Assembly: GCA_029641185.1 (NCBI GenBank)
Contig: JAPWGK010000015.1
Location: 434,001-498,000, forward strand
Direction of reading: 5' to 3'
DNA from: Pseudofabraea citricarpa
Lineage: Eukaryota > Ascomycota > Leotiomycetes > Helotiales > Dermateaceae
Length of the DNA: 64,000 nucleotides
A program made the translations under genes and the position numbers. Below the pieces are notes generated by a model. That model made no database searches and had not been told where the DNA came from. It worked only from the letters and a program-made list of their open reading frames with translations. Position 1 is the first letter of the stretch; every line of letters begins with the position of its first letter. Below are positions 34,572 through 45,813 of this stretch, in pieces.

Positions 34572-37500
34572 TCACATAAAACCAACCAACTGCTCATGTC
34601 CCCTGATAAGATCAGGTTGCTTTTGTGCGATGAGCTTGACAATTTGGATCATCTTCTTGCGAGTTTCCAAGTCGAGTTGCTCAGCAGGTTCGCCCATGAC
34701 GGAAGCGAAGATAGGAATGAGCTTAGGGAGAAGTTGCATGACAGTTGGCTCTTGTTGCTCAAGAAGACCAATTATGCACTCGTAGATTGGCTTGTTCTCC
34801 TCGTAGTCCTCGGTCAAAGGTAGAATTTCGACAAGAACCGACATGATATCACCGATTGGCATCTTGTCCTGGTGAGCCATAATCATACGGCTGACACAAC
34901 CTGCGGCATTGTCAAGGGTTCTAGCGTGTTGAGTGTGAAGGAGGGGCTCGAGCTTGGTCAAGATAGTGGTGAAGCTTGGAAGATATGCGGCACTATCAGT
35001 TGAGTGGAAAATCAACAGTCCCATAGCATAGGCTGCATTTGACTTTGTCTCGGCGTCCTCATCTGTCAATCTGTGGATGAGAAGCTTGAGCAACGTGCCT
35101 GTGAAAGGTGTAACTGCTGAGCCCATGTTGGCAGTGCACTCAGCAATGACGCCGATGGCAGTTGATCTTTCGTAGTTGGTCTCTGAAGAGGCGAACTTCA
35201 TGACTTGCTTTTGGAACACTTGCCACAACTCTCCGAATTGGTCTCCAAGAGCAGCCGAGAGTCCAATGACAACGTCCAAAGCAGTATCAATCAGAAGCCA
35301 GTCATACTCTGAGGACTCCATCTCTTCATCAACCTCGTCATCGCCCATATCGGTTTGGCAAGGGTGAGATTTGGTAATGATTGTCGAGACGATTGAGACG
35401 GTACGCTCAAGCATCTTCTCTTGAGCCAAAACGGCTGGGCCGCAAAGCTTCAAAGTAGCAGAGACATTTCGGTTGATATCGGTGACGGTTGCACTATTAG
35501 CAGATATGTTAGCTATGGGGTTTGACTTGAGGCAAGTAATAAGTGAAGAAGATTTAGGATCAGAATGTTGATACGTTTTCTCAGCATGCGCAACTTGTGC
35601 GTCTGAGTGAGCTGGGTTAACGTCATGTTGTTCATCATTTCCCAACATAGATTTACGAAAAGAGATTCTTCCAACATACCTATCAACCTCATCTTCCCAA
35701 ACCGAGAGAGTTGCAGTGGTAACAACTTCTCCCAATTTGATCAACTCAGCAGTTGGCTCGAACTTCATAGGAAGACCTGGAGTCCACTTGTTACCGGTAT
35801 GATCTTCCATCAAAGCCCAGAGACAGGCGTAAGCTCTCCACAAGGTTGCAAGAGCCACCTTTCGTACACCTTCATATGAGTGCTCGACTAAGCCCATGAT
35901 TGTCTCAATGGTCTGCTCAAGGTATGGAATGAAGTTTTGGCGAGTGTGAGAAAGGACATCGGCAATAACCTCGGCAGCAATCTCCTTCTCGAGTGCAACA
36001 GCAGTGACAGCGGTCAGATCATCCCAGTCATCGTCGTTGTCCTCATCCAAATCGTCCATATCGTCAGAGTCATCAGTAGCGGCTGTGACCTTGACTTTCT
36101 TTCCCTGGATGATAACTTCTTGGCCGAGTAGATCTTGAGCATTCTCGCCGAGCTCTACTTCTAAGTCTGATTCCTCTTGTCCGAGGCAGTCCAACAGGCT
36201 CTTGACAACGCCAGCCAAGAAAGGTGTGAACTCCTCCTCATAAACCTTTGAAAGCACACTCCAGAGAATGTAGCTTGTCTCTCTCAAGCGAGGGTGGTCC
36301 AAGTGGAGTGCTTCCTCGCTAGCCTGCATCAATGGTTGAACGTATGGTTGGAATGCTGCAGGGCCAACGGCAGTAGCCATGTATCCCATAGCATCGCAGA
36401 CGGCGCATCGCAAGTCAAGTTCCTCTTCGCTAGCCTTCATGGTGACATACTCAGACAGTGCCTTCATTGTAGGCTCAAAGTATGGCAGGAAAGCATCTTC
36501 AGAAGAACCAGCCAGAGATCCCATAGCACCAGCAGCACTTGCTTTGACTTTGAAATCCGGGTGAGCGAAGAGTCTGCCGAGACGTGGGACAAGCTCTGGC
36601 GCATACTTGACGGCAATCTCCTTCTCAACCCCGTCCACGAGCGAATCGAGAGCACCGCAGGATGACTTCAACATCTCGATGTTCATCTTCTGGTCAGCCT
36701 CGCTGGCAGCTTGTTCGCAAGCAGCATCAAGGTTCTTAAGGAGAGCGGGGATGAGCTGGTCATGGTATTTAGATAACTCATCAACAAGCTCATCTGCCAG
36801 TCTTGCAACACTGTTTAGCGATGCTTGTCGGACACCGATAACGGGATCATTGAGAAGTCGGAGGATGATTGGGAAGAGGTTATCCAGCTGGGTAGCGATG
36901 AAATCCGGAGCACCTTCGACACACATGCTAAGTGCCAAGATACCAGCCTTTCGGAAAGATGCTCGGTCACTATTGACATATTGGGGCAGAGCCTCAAGAA
37001 GAGGGACGATCACTTGACGAGGTGGCAGGCTGGTAGCGAGAAGATCCAACAAACCAAAAGCTGATCTGTGTGGGGTAATTTCTTCATCATCCTCAACATC
37101 CTCATCATCTGGGATCTCAGTCGCAATTTCCATACTCTTCAACGTGAGCATCTTGCCTGCATCTTTGATTGATTGAACCTTCATCTTGCGGTACTTGACA
37201 CACTGCATCAAGAATGAGATGGCTTGGGATCTAGACTCGGAAGAAAGGTTGGTATCGGCACCGAGTTCAATCATGAACGAGATAAGATCCTTGAAGTGAG
37301 GGTTGAGGAGTGCTGCTTCGCATCCGAGCAAGGTTTGGAAAACCTCGAAGGCTTGCATGGCACGGTCCTCATCGTCCTCATTGACAGCCTCCTTGAGAAC
37401 GTTGACCATGCTTGGAACTGCTGCAGTGAAAGCCTTAAGACCTTCTGGGTTCTCATCTGCATCAATAAGAAGAGCCATTCTGCTGAGAGCAAGCATAGTA

Positions 37501-38101
37501 TTGCTTCGGACATCTCCGCTTTCAGGGTCCTTGATGGTATTGCTGAAAAGCGAGAAGAGACCTGGGAGCTTATCGGCAAAGATATCTCCGGCAGCTTCAA
37601 GTAGAGCGAAGAGGATGTAGACACCGACCTCACGGTAAGCGACTTGAGGAGAAGTAGCGGCTTGAGCAAGTGCACCTGGAAGTTCGTCCCATAGTCCACC
37701 TTCAAGATCGATGCTTGCAATAGCCGAAATGACTCTAGCAGCAGAGTGTCTAACAAGCTTTGCTTGCTCATTCAAGGTAGCCTTGAGGAGAGTTTCGTGA
37801 ATGACAGGCTTTTGATCGGCTGGCAGACCCTCCCAGTGCTTGGGGATGAGGCGCAATGCCTCGACACCAGCTTGTTGACGAACAGAGACATCTTGGTGGG
37901 AGGTGAGGAGTTGAAGAAGCCAAACGAGAGACTCGGGATTTGGGTAGTAGTTCTTTCGAAGCTCCGTAGTGGCAGCCTTAACACGAGCAGTATCGGCTGC
38001 AGAAAAAAAAAGTTAGTTGAGAATCAAGGTGATGGAGGGGTAATCTATAACTTACGGACTTGGACGCTCTGCAAGAGCTCCAGGAACTTTCCTTGATCCA
38101 T
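34572..38101 (-). CDS. KAP123: Importin beta-type karyopherin, Kap123/importin-4
   Basis: Nuclear import receptor, classically for ribosomal proteins and histones. Exons are 38101..38056, 37996..35680 and 35493..34572, giving 1094 residues, close to yeast Kap123. The protein is a chain of HEAT repeats. It contains ILRLLNDPVIGVRQASLNS, FRKAGILALSMCVEGAPDF, the acidic loop DDSDDMDDLDEDNDDDWDD and the conserved segment DEVDSATVTDINRNVSATL, formed by removing intron 2. Intron 1 is 59 bp (GTAAGT, CTAAC, CTGCAG). Intron 2 is 186 bp (GTATGT to CTAATAG), is a multiple of three and contains no stop, so an unspliced message would still read through. The stop TGA at 34572 overlaps a GTGAGT sequence, so a further short 3' exon cannot be excluded. 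Confidence 0.92.
35494..35679 (-). other. Stop-free 186-bp intron of the importin gene
   Basis: The donor is GTATGT, a CTAAT branch-like site lies just before the acceptor, and the acceptor is ATAG. The 62 codons (beginning YVGRISFRKS) are hydrophilic, low in similarity to HEAT repeats, and interrupt a conserved segment. Much longer than the other introns in this window except the optional one at 50380. Confidence 0.75.
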
Positions 38102-39794
38102 TTTGTCTTACTTGCATACACCGAGTATGCACGAGAGACAACAGGGAGCCTTTGATGAGCAGGAAAGAAAGTTTTTGTGCGGTGAAAACAAATTTGACGC
38201 GGGGTGTTGAAAGAAAAACAAAATTTCGATCCCACTTCGTTCACTTTTTGGAATTTTGACGCTAAAGTTGAGCTAGCGGCCGCAGTGAATGTGCTGTTTC
38301 CCATGATGTGGAGATGATGATAGTTACACACCTGTAAGGGTACTAGGAAAACCACTTGCTCCTGTATGATCTCATATTCGCCACATTCAATAGGATGTCT
38401 AGAAAGCATAACTACTATAATATAGATCTCTCCATTTCTCAGATAGAGATATCTTAATTACAATGCGACAGGCTATATGAGCGAGAGAAATGGCGATAAG
38501 GGGGAGTATTTATCCTTGTAAATTCTTACTTTTAACTCTTATACACCAGCTTAGCTTCAATATACAGGAGGCCTATGCTACGTATCTAAAGGCTTTCTTG
38601 ATAGATTTAAATGTTTAGTTTTTGCATGGCAACAGAAGTAGAAATGACAACGAAATCAATCTTTTATACTTAGGAAAAGGGGTATTAGGATAAGGTTAGA
38701 TAAGTAAAAGATACAAACTAAAAGTCCCTCATTCTGCTAACGCGATGAATTTACGCCGCTTCAATCGTTCCTGCAACGAGCTTTGAATTAGAAATTGGTC
38801 TCTAGTTCTTCATCTTATATTAACGCGACAACTTTTCCCGCTGCGAAGACTTTTATAACTTCAGATACAGACTTGTTGATCCTTGTAAGTGTCGTGCCTC
38901 TATCATAGGACAATCTTCACGTGTTGCTGCCCAAGTTTTGCCCGACAAGGAACAACACATTGGAGCATCGAGGTCAAGTTGTACACTTGTTCTTCACTTG
39001 AACACATAACTGCACATGAGAGGTCAGCTCCCTTTAAATGAACTTATTTTAAGGATTTCCTAGCTACTCATTTGTCAGCAAATAAGAGCAAGGGCATTGA
39101 CGCAGAGAGAAGGGGAGAGAGGCACAGCAAGGCATTCAATCCCGCAACCCCCTTCTAAGCTCGTCTAAACAAGACAACCCCTAACCAAGCCCAGATGACC
39201 CATCCAGACAGCAGATCCAAAAAAGCCTTTCCCCCCATACCTTGTAAGAAGGAACAGATAAGCCCCCAGGCGGCTCGTTAAACATTCCTCGAAAGAGCAG
39301 CAGGACAGCAGGTCGGGAAAACGGCCCACAGCGCAGCCTCAGCCCCAGAAACAAGCTTTCTGGTCGTCTAAAGCCCATCAAATCACGAAGCGATGCAGCG
39401 GCACTAGATGCTTCAAAGCGGTAGACCATTACCCGATCGGGAGTGGCTAGATGGTTGATTTCCCCCTCAAGGCTGAAGCCGTGGAAATTGTACGTAGGTA
39501 CTTTCGTACCTAAAGTAGTAGCCTGAGTGGCTATGCAATGCAGAGAAGCTGTGTCATATGCCATGCCGCTACGGCTGGCTGGCTTCAGAGAAGAGGCAAT
39601 CCTAACGAAGCCACCCTCTTGACATAAAGCCTCTTCTCCCTCCTTTCCGTGCTCCTCATATAACTAACCTCCTGTTCCCGCATCCCTCTTCTGAGCACCA
39701 ACATCCATCTCACAGAGACAAGAAAAAAAAGCAATCAGCTTCGACATCCATCCACCCAGCAGCCACCTACCGTCACACGATTGAAACCATCAAA
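38102..39794. other. Divergent promoter region between importin and LITAF genes
   Basis: About 1.7 kb. The only notable frame is 127 codons from an ATG at 39564 (minus), without a domain or homology I recognise; I do not call it. Confidence 0.5.
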
Positions 39795-40407
39795 ATGTCC
39801 TACGCGCCACCACCACCAACACAAGACCAGTACCCGCCACCGCACGCACAATCACCACAACCACAGCAATACCACCAAGAGCAGCCCACGTACCCGGCGC
39901 CACCCCCAGAGATCCATCACGTCCAACCGTACCCACAATCACAATCGCAGACCCCCAACGAGAAACTCGATCCTCCCTCGTACGCGAGCGATCCCAATAA
40001 TGCGCAGCCGAACGGCTACCCAGCGGCCGTAGACCCGAACCAGGTGCCACAGGCCTCGCAGTACCAAACGGCCTCTCCGTTGTACGCGCTGCAGAAAGCA
40101 TCCGCGCCCGTCGACTGTCCCGTGTGCGGGCAGCGGAACATGACGAGGACCGAATACGCGAGTGGAGGGACAACTCAGTAAGTCTTCTTCCTGTCTTTCA
40201 TATAGCTTGTGAAGAAGTGAACTGATGAAGGAAAACAGTCTGTCCGCTTTCTTGTGCTGCATCTGCATCTGTTTGGGCTGTATACCTTACCTTGTTAGTG
40301 GGCTGAAGGATGTCGAGCATCGATGTGGCAACGCGCGCTGCGGCGTCTTGTTGGCGATCTGGCATCGGAGCGGGCACACGGCTGTGCAGCAGAGCGGAGC
40401 TGCATAG
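39795..40407 (+). CDS. LITAF-domain zinc-ribbon membrane protein
   Basis: Exons are 39795..40177 and 40239..40407, giving 183 residues. The N-terminal 100 residues are Pro/Gln/Tyr-rich with PPSY-type motifs (PPSYA at about 60-64). The LITAF domain follows: CPVC at 108-111, then THLSAFLCCICICLGCIPYL, a hydrophobic patch that inserts in the membrane, then VEHRCGNARCGVLLAIWHRSG. LITAF proteins sit on the cytosolic face of endosomes or the plasma membrane and recruit ESCRT and Nedd4/Rsp5-type ligases through PY-like motifs. The 61-bp intron (GTAAGT to AACAG) restores GGTTHLSAF. The second Cys pair is spaced C-x4-C rather than C-x2-C (see findings). Confidence 0.88.
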
Positions 40408-40766
40408 GTGATTTTCTTTGAGTCGAGTTCGAAGGGGATGTAAATTCAGATGACGAGGTTGAGTTGTTTAGGTTGGGATTTGGAGAGGTTGATACCATGC
40501 ACTATTTGGAGTTTATAAGGGGGACATAATCTATGTAGTTAGTATATTTACAGAACATTCTCACATTATTTAGAAATTGCAAATATTGTTTTTTTTTTAA
40601 CAAGACTTTATTCGCTTTACTGAAAATGTATGATAACATGAAAATTCGCTATAACAGAGGTATCGTATTCATGCCACTCTCAAAAGCAGTTCAAAAAAGA
40701 AATCAGACACTTCCCCTCATCTTGAATCTCATTACACATTATCTTCCTCCAACTCTTATATAGCAC
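40408..40766. other. Short convergent intergenic region
   Basis: This is the 3' flank of the LITAF gene (plus) and the Slm1-like gene (minus). AT-rich with a T run near 40590; no gene. Confidence 0.6.
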
Positions 40767-42335
40767 TTAGATTTTCTCCCCAGCGGGTGCAGTAGCACTA
40801 GCAGGAGTAGTTGCCACAGGACTAGCAACAGTCTCTTTACCAGTTACACCTTGGGTCTGAATAGGAGCTGGTGCCGTGCTACTTCCTCCCTCCTCATAAA
40901 TTGGAGGTTGACTGTTGCTGACCACTCTCTTCTCGTCCACAGGACTGATGGGAGTTGATGGCTCGCTAGAATATTGCTCCGTGTGGCCTGTGGCACCAGC
41001 GGCATTCTTGATGATTTCAAACCACTTCTGAGCATCGACTGCTGTATGGGCTTTGAAAGCAATCTCCGAGCTACCAGAGAGCTTGGAAGATATCCCCTTC
41101 GATACATCCTTGCCCTTCACGTTGAATTTCTCAAGGTTAGGCGATCCGATCACAGCATCAGGTAGGTAGATGGAAAGTTCCGGCTGAGGATCTTTGCGGA
41201 CATTGTCGTTATCCTTGAACTCGTGGAGGAACTTAGATGGAGTCACCACATAGTATCCAGTTGAGTATCCACCCATGCTAAATTTGTTTCGCGATTTGCG
41301 CTCCAGAGTGCCCTCGATCAGAGGCTGAGTAGCCTTGTGGTTCTGATTGGGGAAGTTGATGCTCTCAACAGTTCTATCTCCAGTAGCAGGATCAATAAGC
41401 ATCGACCCATTTCGTACGGTGAAGTTCATCCATTCAAAGTCCACCGGTATTTGTTGAGCTGTCGAGAGCATATCCGTATATAGGTTCTGGGTCGTTTGCG
41501 CTTGTCCGCCCACAAACTGATTGAAAGATGCCAATGCCTGCTGAATAACTTCAACAACATGCCCTTCGAATGTTGCAAAATTCTGTTGCACGGCGAGCAA
41601 ATCATGGCGGTTGTTGTTCTCTTCCAAAACCTGCTTGTTCAAGCGATGGTAGACACCTCGTTGAACGACATATGGGTCATCGGCTGAGCTCATCTTCCCA
41701 CCGCTAGAGTCGAAGCTTGCAGTTTGTGTTCCCAGTAGCTCGATATGCTTTTGCGTTATGTTGCGGACCTTGTCTACCTCTTTTGCGCCCTTAGACGCTC
41801 CAGATGCTAGCTCCTTCGACTTGTTCTTGATCTCCTTATGCAAGCGGTCAAGAATTGGTAAGACGGAACCTTTAATATTCTTTTCGGTTTCCAAATGTGA
41901 ATTTGCAAGTCCCTATAATGATTAGAATAGGAGCTGATTTGAACCCAAGGTGCAAAACAAACCTGTGTATTGGCTCTGAGATTTTCAAACAACCCCGCAA
42001 TACCACCTAAGCTCTGGTCGAAATGGTTACCCTCTTTCAACGGGTCCGCAATCGTCTATCTCTATTAGTTGTGGCTTCGTGGCACATCCCGAGGGAGAAC
42101 AAACCTTCAGGACTTTCTCGTACTCCTTCGAATGCGCCTTCTGCAGCTTCTCAGTGGCAGCCACATAAGCTTCTAGGTAAGCAACGGCATGCTTCCAAGC
42201 CTGCAGACGCTCTGCGAGAAGCTCAGAGGTATCCTTTGGGTCCGTACGTGGGACAGCTTCATCACTGTCTGCAGATGCGCCGCTGGCGGAGCGGATAGGC
42301 ATGGCCTTCTCGGCAACACTCTTATGTCTGTGCAT
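40767..42335 (-). CDS. SLM1: Slm1/Slm2-like BAR-PH domain protein
   Basis: Exons are 42335..42105, 42055..41963 and 41912..40767, giving 489 residues. The N-terminal half is a helical F-BAR-like dimer region (ERLQAWKHAVAYLEAYVAATEKLQKAHSKEYEKVLK, with QKHIELLG and GVYHRLNKQVLEENNNRHDL). A PH domain follows at about residues 310-420 (QPLIEGTLERKSRN, STGYYVVTPSKFLHEF, IAFKAHTAVDAQKWFEII). The tail is Thr/Ala/Pro-rich. In yeast Slm1/Slm2 bind PI(4,5)P2 at eisosomes and relay membrane stress to TORC2, so a similar plasma-membrane role is expected. Start at 42335 (MHRHKSVAEKAMPIRS); a second ATG at 42302 is possible. The open frame above 42335 has only a GTG. Introns are 49 and 50 bp with GTTTGT donors. 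Confidence 0.85.
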
Positions 42336-43427
42336 CTTGACGATTGTTAGCTTTGTGCTGGGTTTCTGCCAGTGTAGAAAATCGAGTACTGAGAGGGGTC
42401 GGGTCGAGTAAATGTATTGCAAAGGGGGGTGATGGCTCACTTTGTACTCTGCTGCTTAATTGTGGGGTTGGTCGCGGGTAAGGGATGATCGTCAATTTCG
42501 TTCGAGCACCCCTGTTAATGATAAACGCAGGGTCTTTTTCTCGAGAGATCTCAGAAAGATAAGACGAGAGTAGTAAAATCAGATCAGGACGTATGCTACC
42601 CGCAAGGTTGAATTCCAGGATTTTTTCAGTTCTATCAGGGTTGGTGGCTACCTTTATGTCTGACTTACAATGCATTTTCATTGTCATTAGAGCATTTATT
42701 TCTACCACCCCGTCATCGGTCATACGTCATTCCGCATTTTAGCATTGAAGCTTCACTATTGTTCCCTTCTCCCACGTTTCTGAAGAGCCAGCAGTATCCC
42801 AGAACTCTCCCGCTTCAGCATGCACATGTACGCCATCTTTCCATGACAGCTCAAAGAAAACCATGTCTGTGTGTCTCGACTGCGCCTCCTCTGAATTGCT
42901 ACATCTGGTCTGATTTACATTCAGATGCACTCAAATTCTGAGATAACCACTAAATTACCTTCTTGTACCCGGCCGATCATTAGCATTTGACTTTTCGATA
43001 GCCAAACCTTCCCAAGAGGCGGTGTTCTTTATCCCTCTCCTCGGAGAAACTGAACCTACTTTTCAAGAAATGCCATTTGTTCCACAAACATTTAGAGCCT
43101 GTCAGGGGACACATCAGATGATTAAGCGCCACAGCAGACAGTGCTTGGGTCACCAGGACCGATTTAGTGAACAATGTAAAAATCCTTGTTATTGGGTGAT
43201 TGAGAGTGGTGAATGTCAACCGAAACTAAATACCCTTCCCCCAAACACCTCCCAGTCCCATATCATGTCTGCTTTCAGAGGTATCCTTTATCCTTTATCC
43301 TTTATCCATCGCAAAAAACCTGAGCTGAAAGTCCCCAAACACCTTTTAAATGCTCATCAAAGTCTATGAATGCTGTGTTGAACGCCAAACCCATAAAGGT
43401 ATCTCTCAATTCTGCTTTTCAGGCCAT
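42336..43427. other. Region between the Slm1-like and arrestin genes
   Basis: A minus frame of 133 codons (ATG 42723) overlaps the Slm1-like start and lacks any motif; it is probably leader sequence. A 7-bp minisatellite (TATCCTT) lies at 43282..43307. No gene. Confidence 0.5.
43282..43307. repeat. 7-bp minisatellite (TATCCTT, 3.7 copies)
   Basis: Perfect tandem TATCCTT units in the 3' flank of the arrestin gene. Confidence 0.9.
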
Positions 43428-45523
43428 CTAATGGGCTCTTTCGCGGTTTCTCAATAAATGCAGTCTCCTTCGCTCATCTTCGTCCCCGATATGAGCTGGT
43501 GCGGGTGAATGTAGAGGTGTGAAGCCTAAGCCTGCCAGGCGACTGTGTCTACCTCCATGTGCATGTGAATTTGTGTGTCCGTGTCCGTGTCCATGTGTAT
43601 GTGTGCTTGTTTCACTTCCAGATGGCTCAGCTCCTGGTGTGGTCGGGTGGCTGAATCCTCGGACAGGACTTGGTGGCGCCGATAACGCAGCCTCATAATT
43701 TGGCAGTGAAGTATCAACATAACTAGCATTTCTCTTCAATGGTGTCTTGACAGCCGTGCTGTATGAAGGCACCTTGCTAAGCTCAGCCAGAGTCAAGAAT
43801 TCATCATGCTCGGGAGAATGACGGCCACTAGTCACTCCAGACATCGTTCCATTCTGATGATGCTCATCCTCCTCACTTGTGCGCCTGCTCAGTGGTGTAC
43901 TGTGCGATGCGGAGTGGGAGTCAAAGTATCCAGATTGCCTGTTATCCGTGTGTGGGTGTGGATAAGCGGGGGTGACATCCCCAGATCCACCCGGATGTCT
44001 TCTCAAGAAGCTGCTGCTTCTTGAATTGGAATTTAAATTCTGAAGCCTGGATGTCAGAGCAGCTGGAGGAACAGCACCGTTGCTATTGGCGACACTATCC
44101 AGCGAAGCAAGATTCTCAGAAGAGCCAGCTCGCGACTGGCTGTAAAATGGTGTATTCATACCAGACTGAGGAGCAGGCGTCATAAGTCCAGATTGGTCCA
44201 TGTCGGCATACAGTTGATCGAGAACATGCTCGCCATAAAGCGGAGGAGCATGGGATTTGATATCGACTGATTCTGTGCTCATGGGTGTCTGATCAACTAG
44301 GCATCCCTCGGCATTCAGTGGCATATTTGGAGAAATAAAGATTGTGACGGGTAGTGTCGCGCGAAGCTAGAAGAAAGTTAGCCAAACTCTGTAAAATAAA
44401 AATAAAGATCCTTACCTCGGAAACATGACCATCTGGGTTGTGCAATGCAATGTTGAATTTGACCTTGTGTCTGATCTTGATGCCACTGACATCTACGTCT
44501 TGTATGCACCTGCTAAGTCTCTTCGGTAAAGGCATTCGCTCTTTCAAGGTGTAACCATCTTGACCGTTCTCATCTAGTAAATCGCGATAATGCTCTTCCT
44601 CGTTGAGTTCGAAGACCCAAGTTTCGACATCCCTCGCATGCTTCCAGTGTCGTTCGGTGTGTGCTGAAGCGCCTGGAATGGTAAATTCTTGCTGCTCCAG
44701 TAAAATGCACTTAATCTGACCGATCTTCAATCCTTTCAACAACGACGTAAACCGCATCTCAATTTCTATGGCCGTCCCAAAGACAATCGCCTTTTGCGGA
44801 ATAACGAGCTGATACTCAATTTTGTTCGGCCAGACATTCTCGACCGTCATGGCATGTGCCAATTCCAGGGCAGAGGGATCCAGAGTCCGCACAATTCGTA
44901 CAGGCTTCCAAGCGTGTAAGTCGTATGCCAGTTTTCCTCTAGCGACTGTCGCTTTCAGTTTGTACACAATATGGCTATCGGACAACCCCTCCACACTTTC
45001 TGCCATTGATCCTGGTATAACAAGCTCGAATGGCCATTCGTAGTTGCCTGCTGGTAGAGTGGTGCCCCGCGATGAAGAGCCAGGACCCCCACCACCTACA
45101 AAAGGAGCCCATCGATGACTGAAGATCTCGGTCGTCTTGTCGACTCGATTATTGGAAATCCCGGTCGGTGTTAATCGCTGGTCGTTCCAACTGTAGGATT
45201 GCCTTGTCAGCGCAGGCACAATACAAGGGTCTGCGGAATAATTATTTGACTTACCCTACTTTCAGCTGGCCTGTCATCCGCAGATGAACATCTTCGCATT
45301 TTAGAGAGGCAGGCAGACATAAAACTACTGCGCCCTTCAAAAGTTGACTCGAAGCCTCGTTCTCTCCACCGCGAAGTATGATAATGTCGCTGTCGAGGCT
45401 GCATAAACATGTTAGCGGCGCAAATAAAATCTCGAGCGCAAAGGAGCCATACCGGATCTCAAAAAGGGTCGCACTGGTTCTGCCTGTGACCCCTCCAAAA
45501 GAACCAAAGCCAAAGCTAGGCAT
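43428..45523 (-). CDS. Arrestin-related trafficking adaptor, CreD/Rod1-like
   Basis: Exons are 45523..45453, 45398..45255, 45190..44416 and 44366..43428, giving 642 residues. An arrestin N-domain (LDSDIIILRGGENEASSQLL, KGAVVLCLPASLKCEDVHL) and C-domain (WPNKIEYQLVIPQKAIVFGT, SGIKIRHKVKFNIALHNPDG) are followed by a long disordered tail. The tail carries PY-type motifs PPLY (371-374), VPSY (529-532) and LPNY (551-554), docking sites for Rsp5/HulA ubiquitin ligase. It also has a His/Gly-rich stretch (THGHGHGHTNSHAHGG). Such adaptors drive ubiquitination and endocytosis of transporters and, in Aspergillus, carbon catabolite regulation (CreD). Introns are 49-64 bp; all joins were confirmed by protein continuity (EIR-LDSD, KVG-WNDQ, VSE-LRATLPV). 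A link to the sugar transporter in this window is conceivable but not shown. Confidence 0.9.
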
Positions 45524-45770
45524 GTTGTGGTGGTTCTATGCGGAATGCAATAAATTAAGTATCATAGAAAAAAAAAGTATGTATGCGAATCACTATGCTG
45601 ATGTGATGTATGATGCGAGGGGACAATATGATTTCAGCAGTTGGCAGCCTTGCGACAGCTGCAAGCGGCAGGAGGGTGAAGAGGAAGTGCTGGCAAAGGG
45701 AAGAGGGATGGAGAAGTTTTTGATGGTTAGAAGCAGGACTCCCATGCGGTAAAGAGTTGTTCCCTTTTCC

Positions 45771-45813
<43 letters not shown>

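Noticed and set aside
39181..39564. 127-codon minus frame with a true ATG
   Set aside because: No domain or conserved pattern; lies in the probable promoter of the LITAF gene. Kept as unlikely unless transcribed.
42322..42723. 133-codon minus frame overlapping the Slm1-like start
   Set aside because: Different frame from the BAR-PH protein, no motif; most likely 5' leader.
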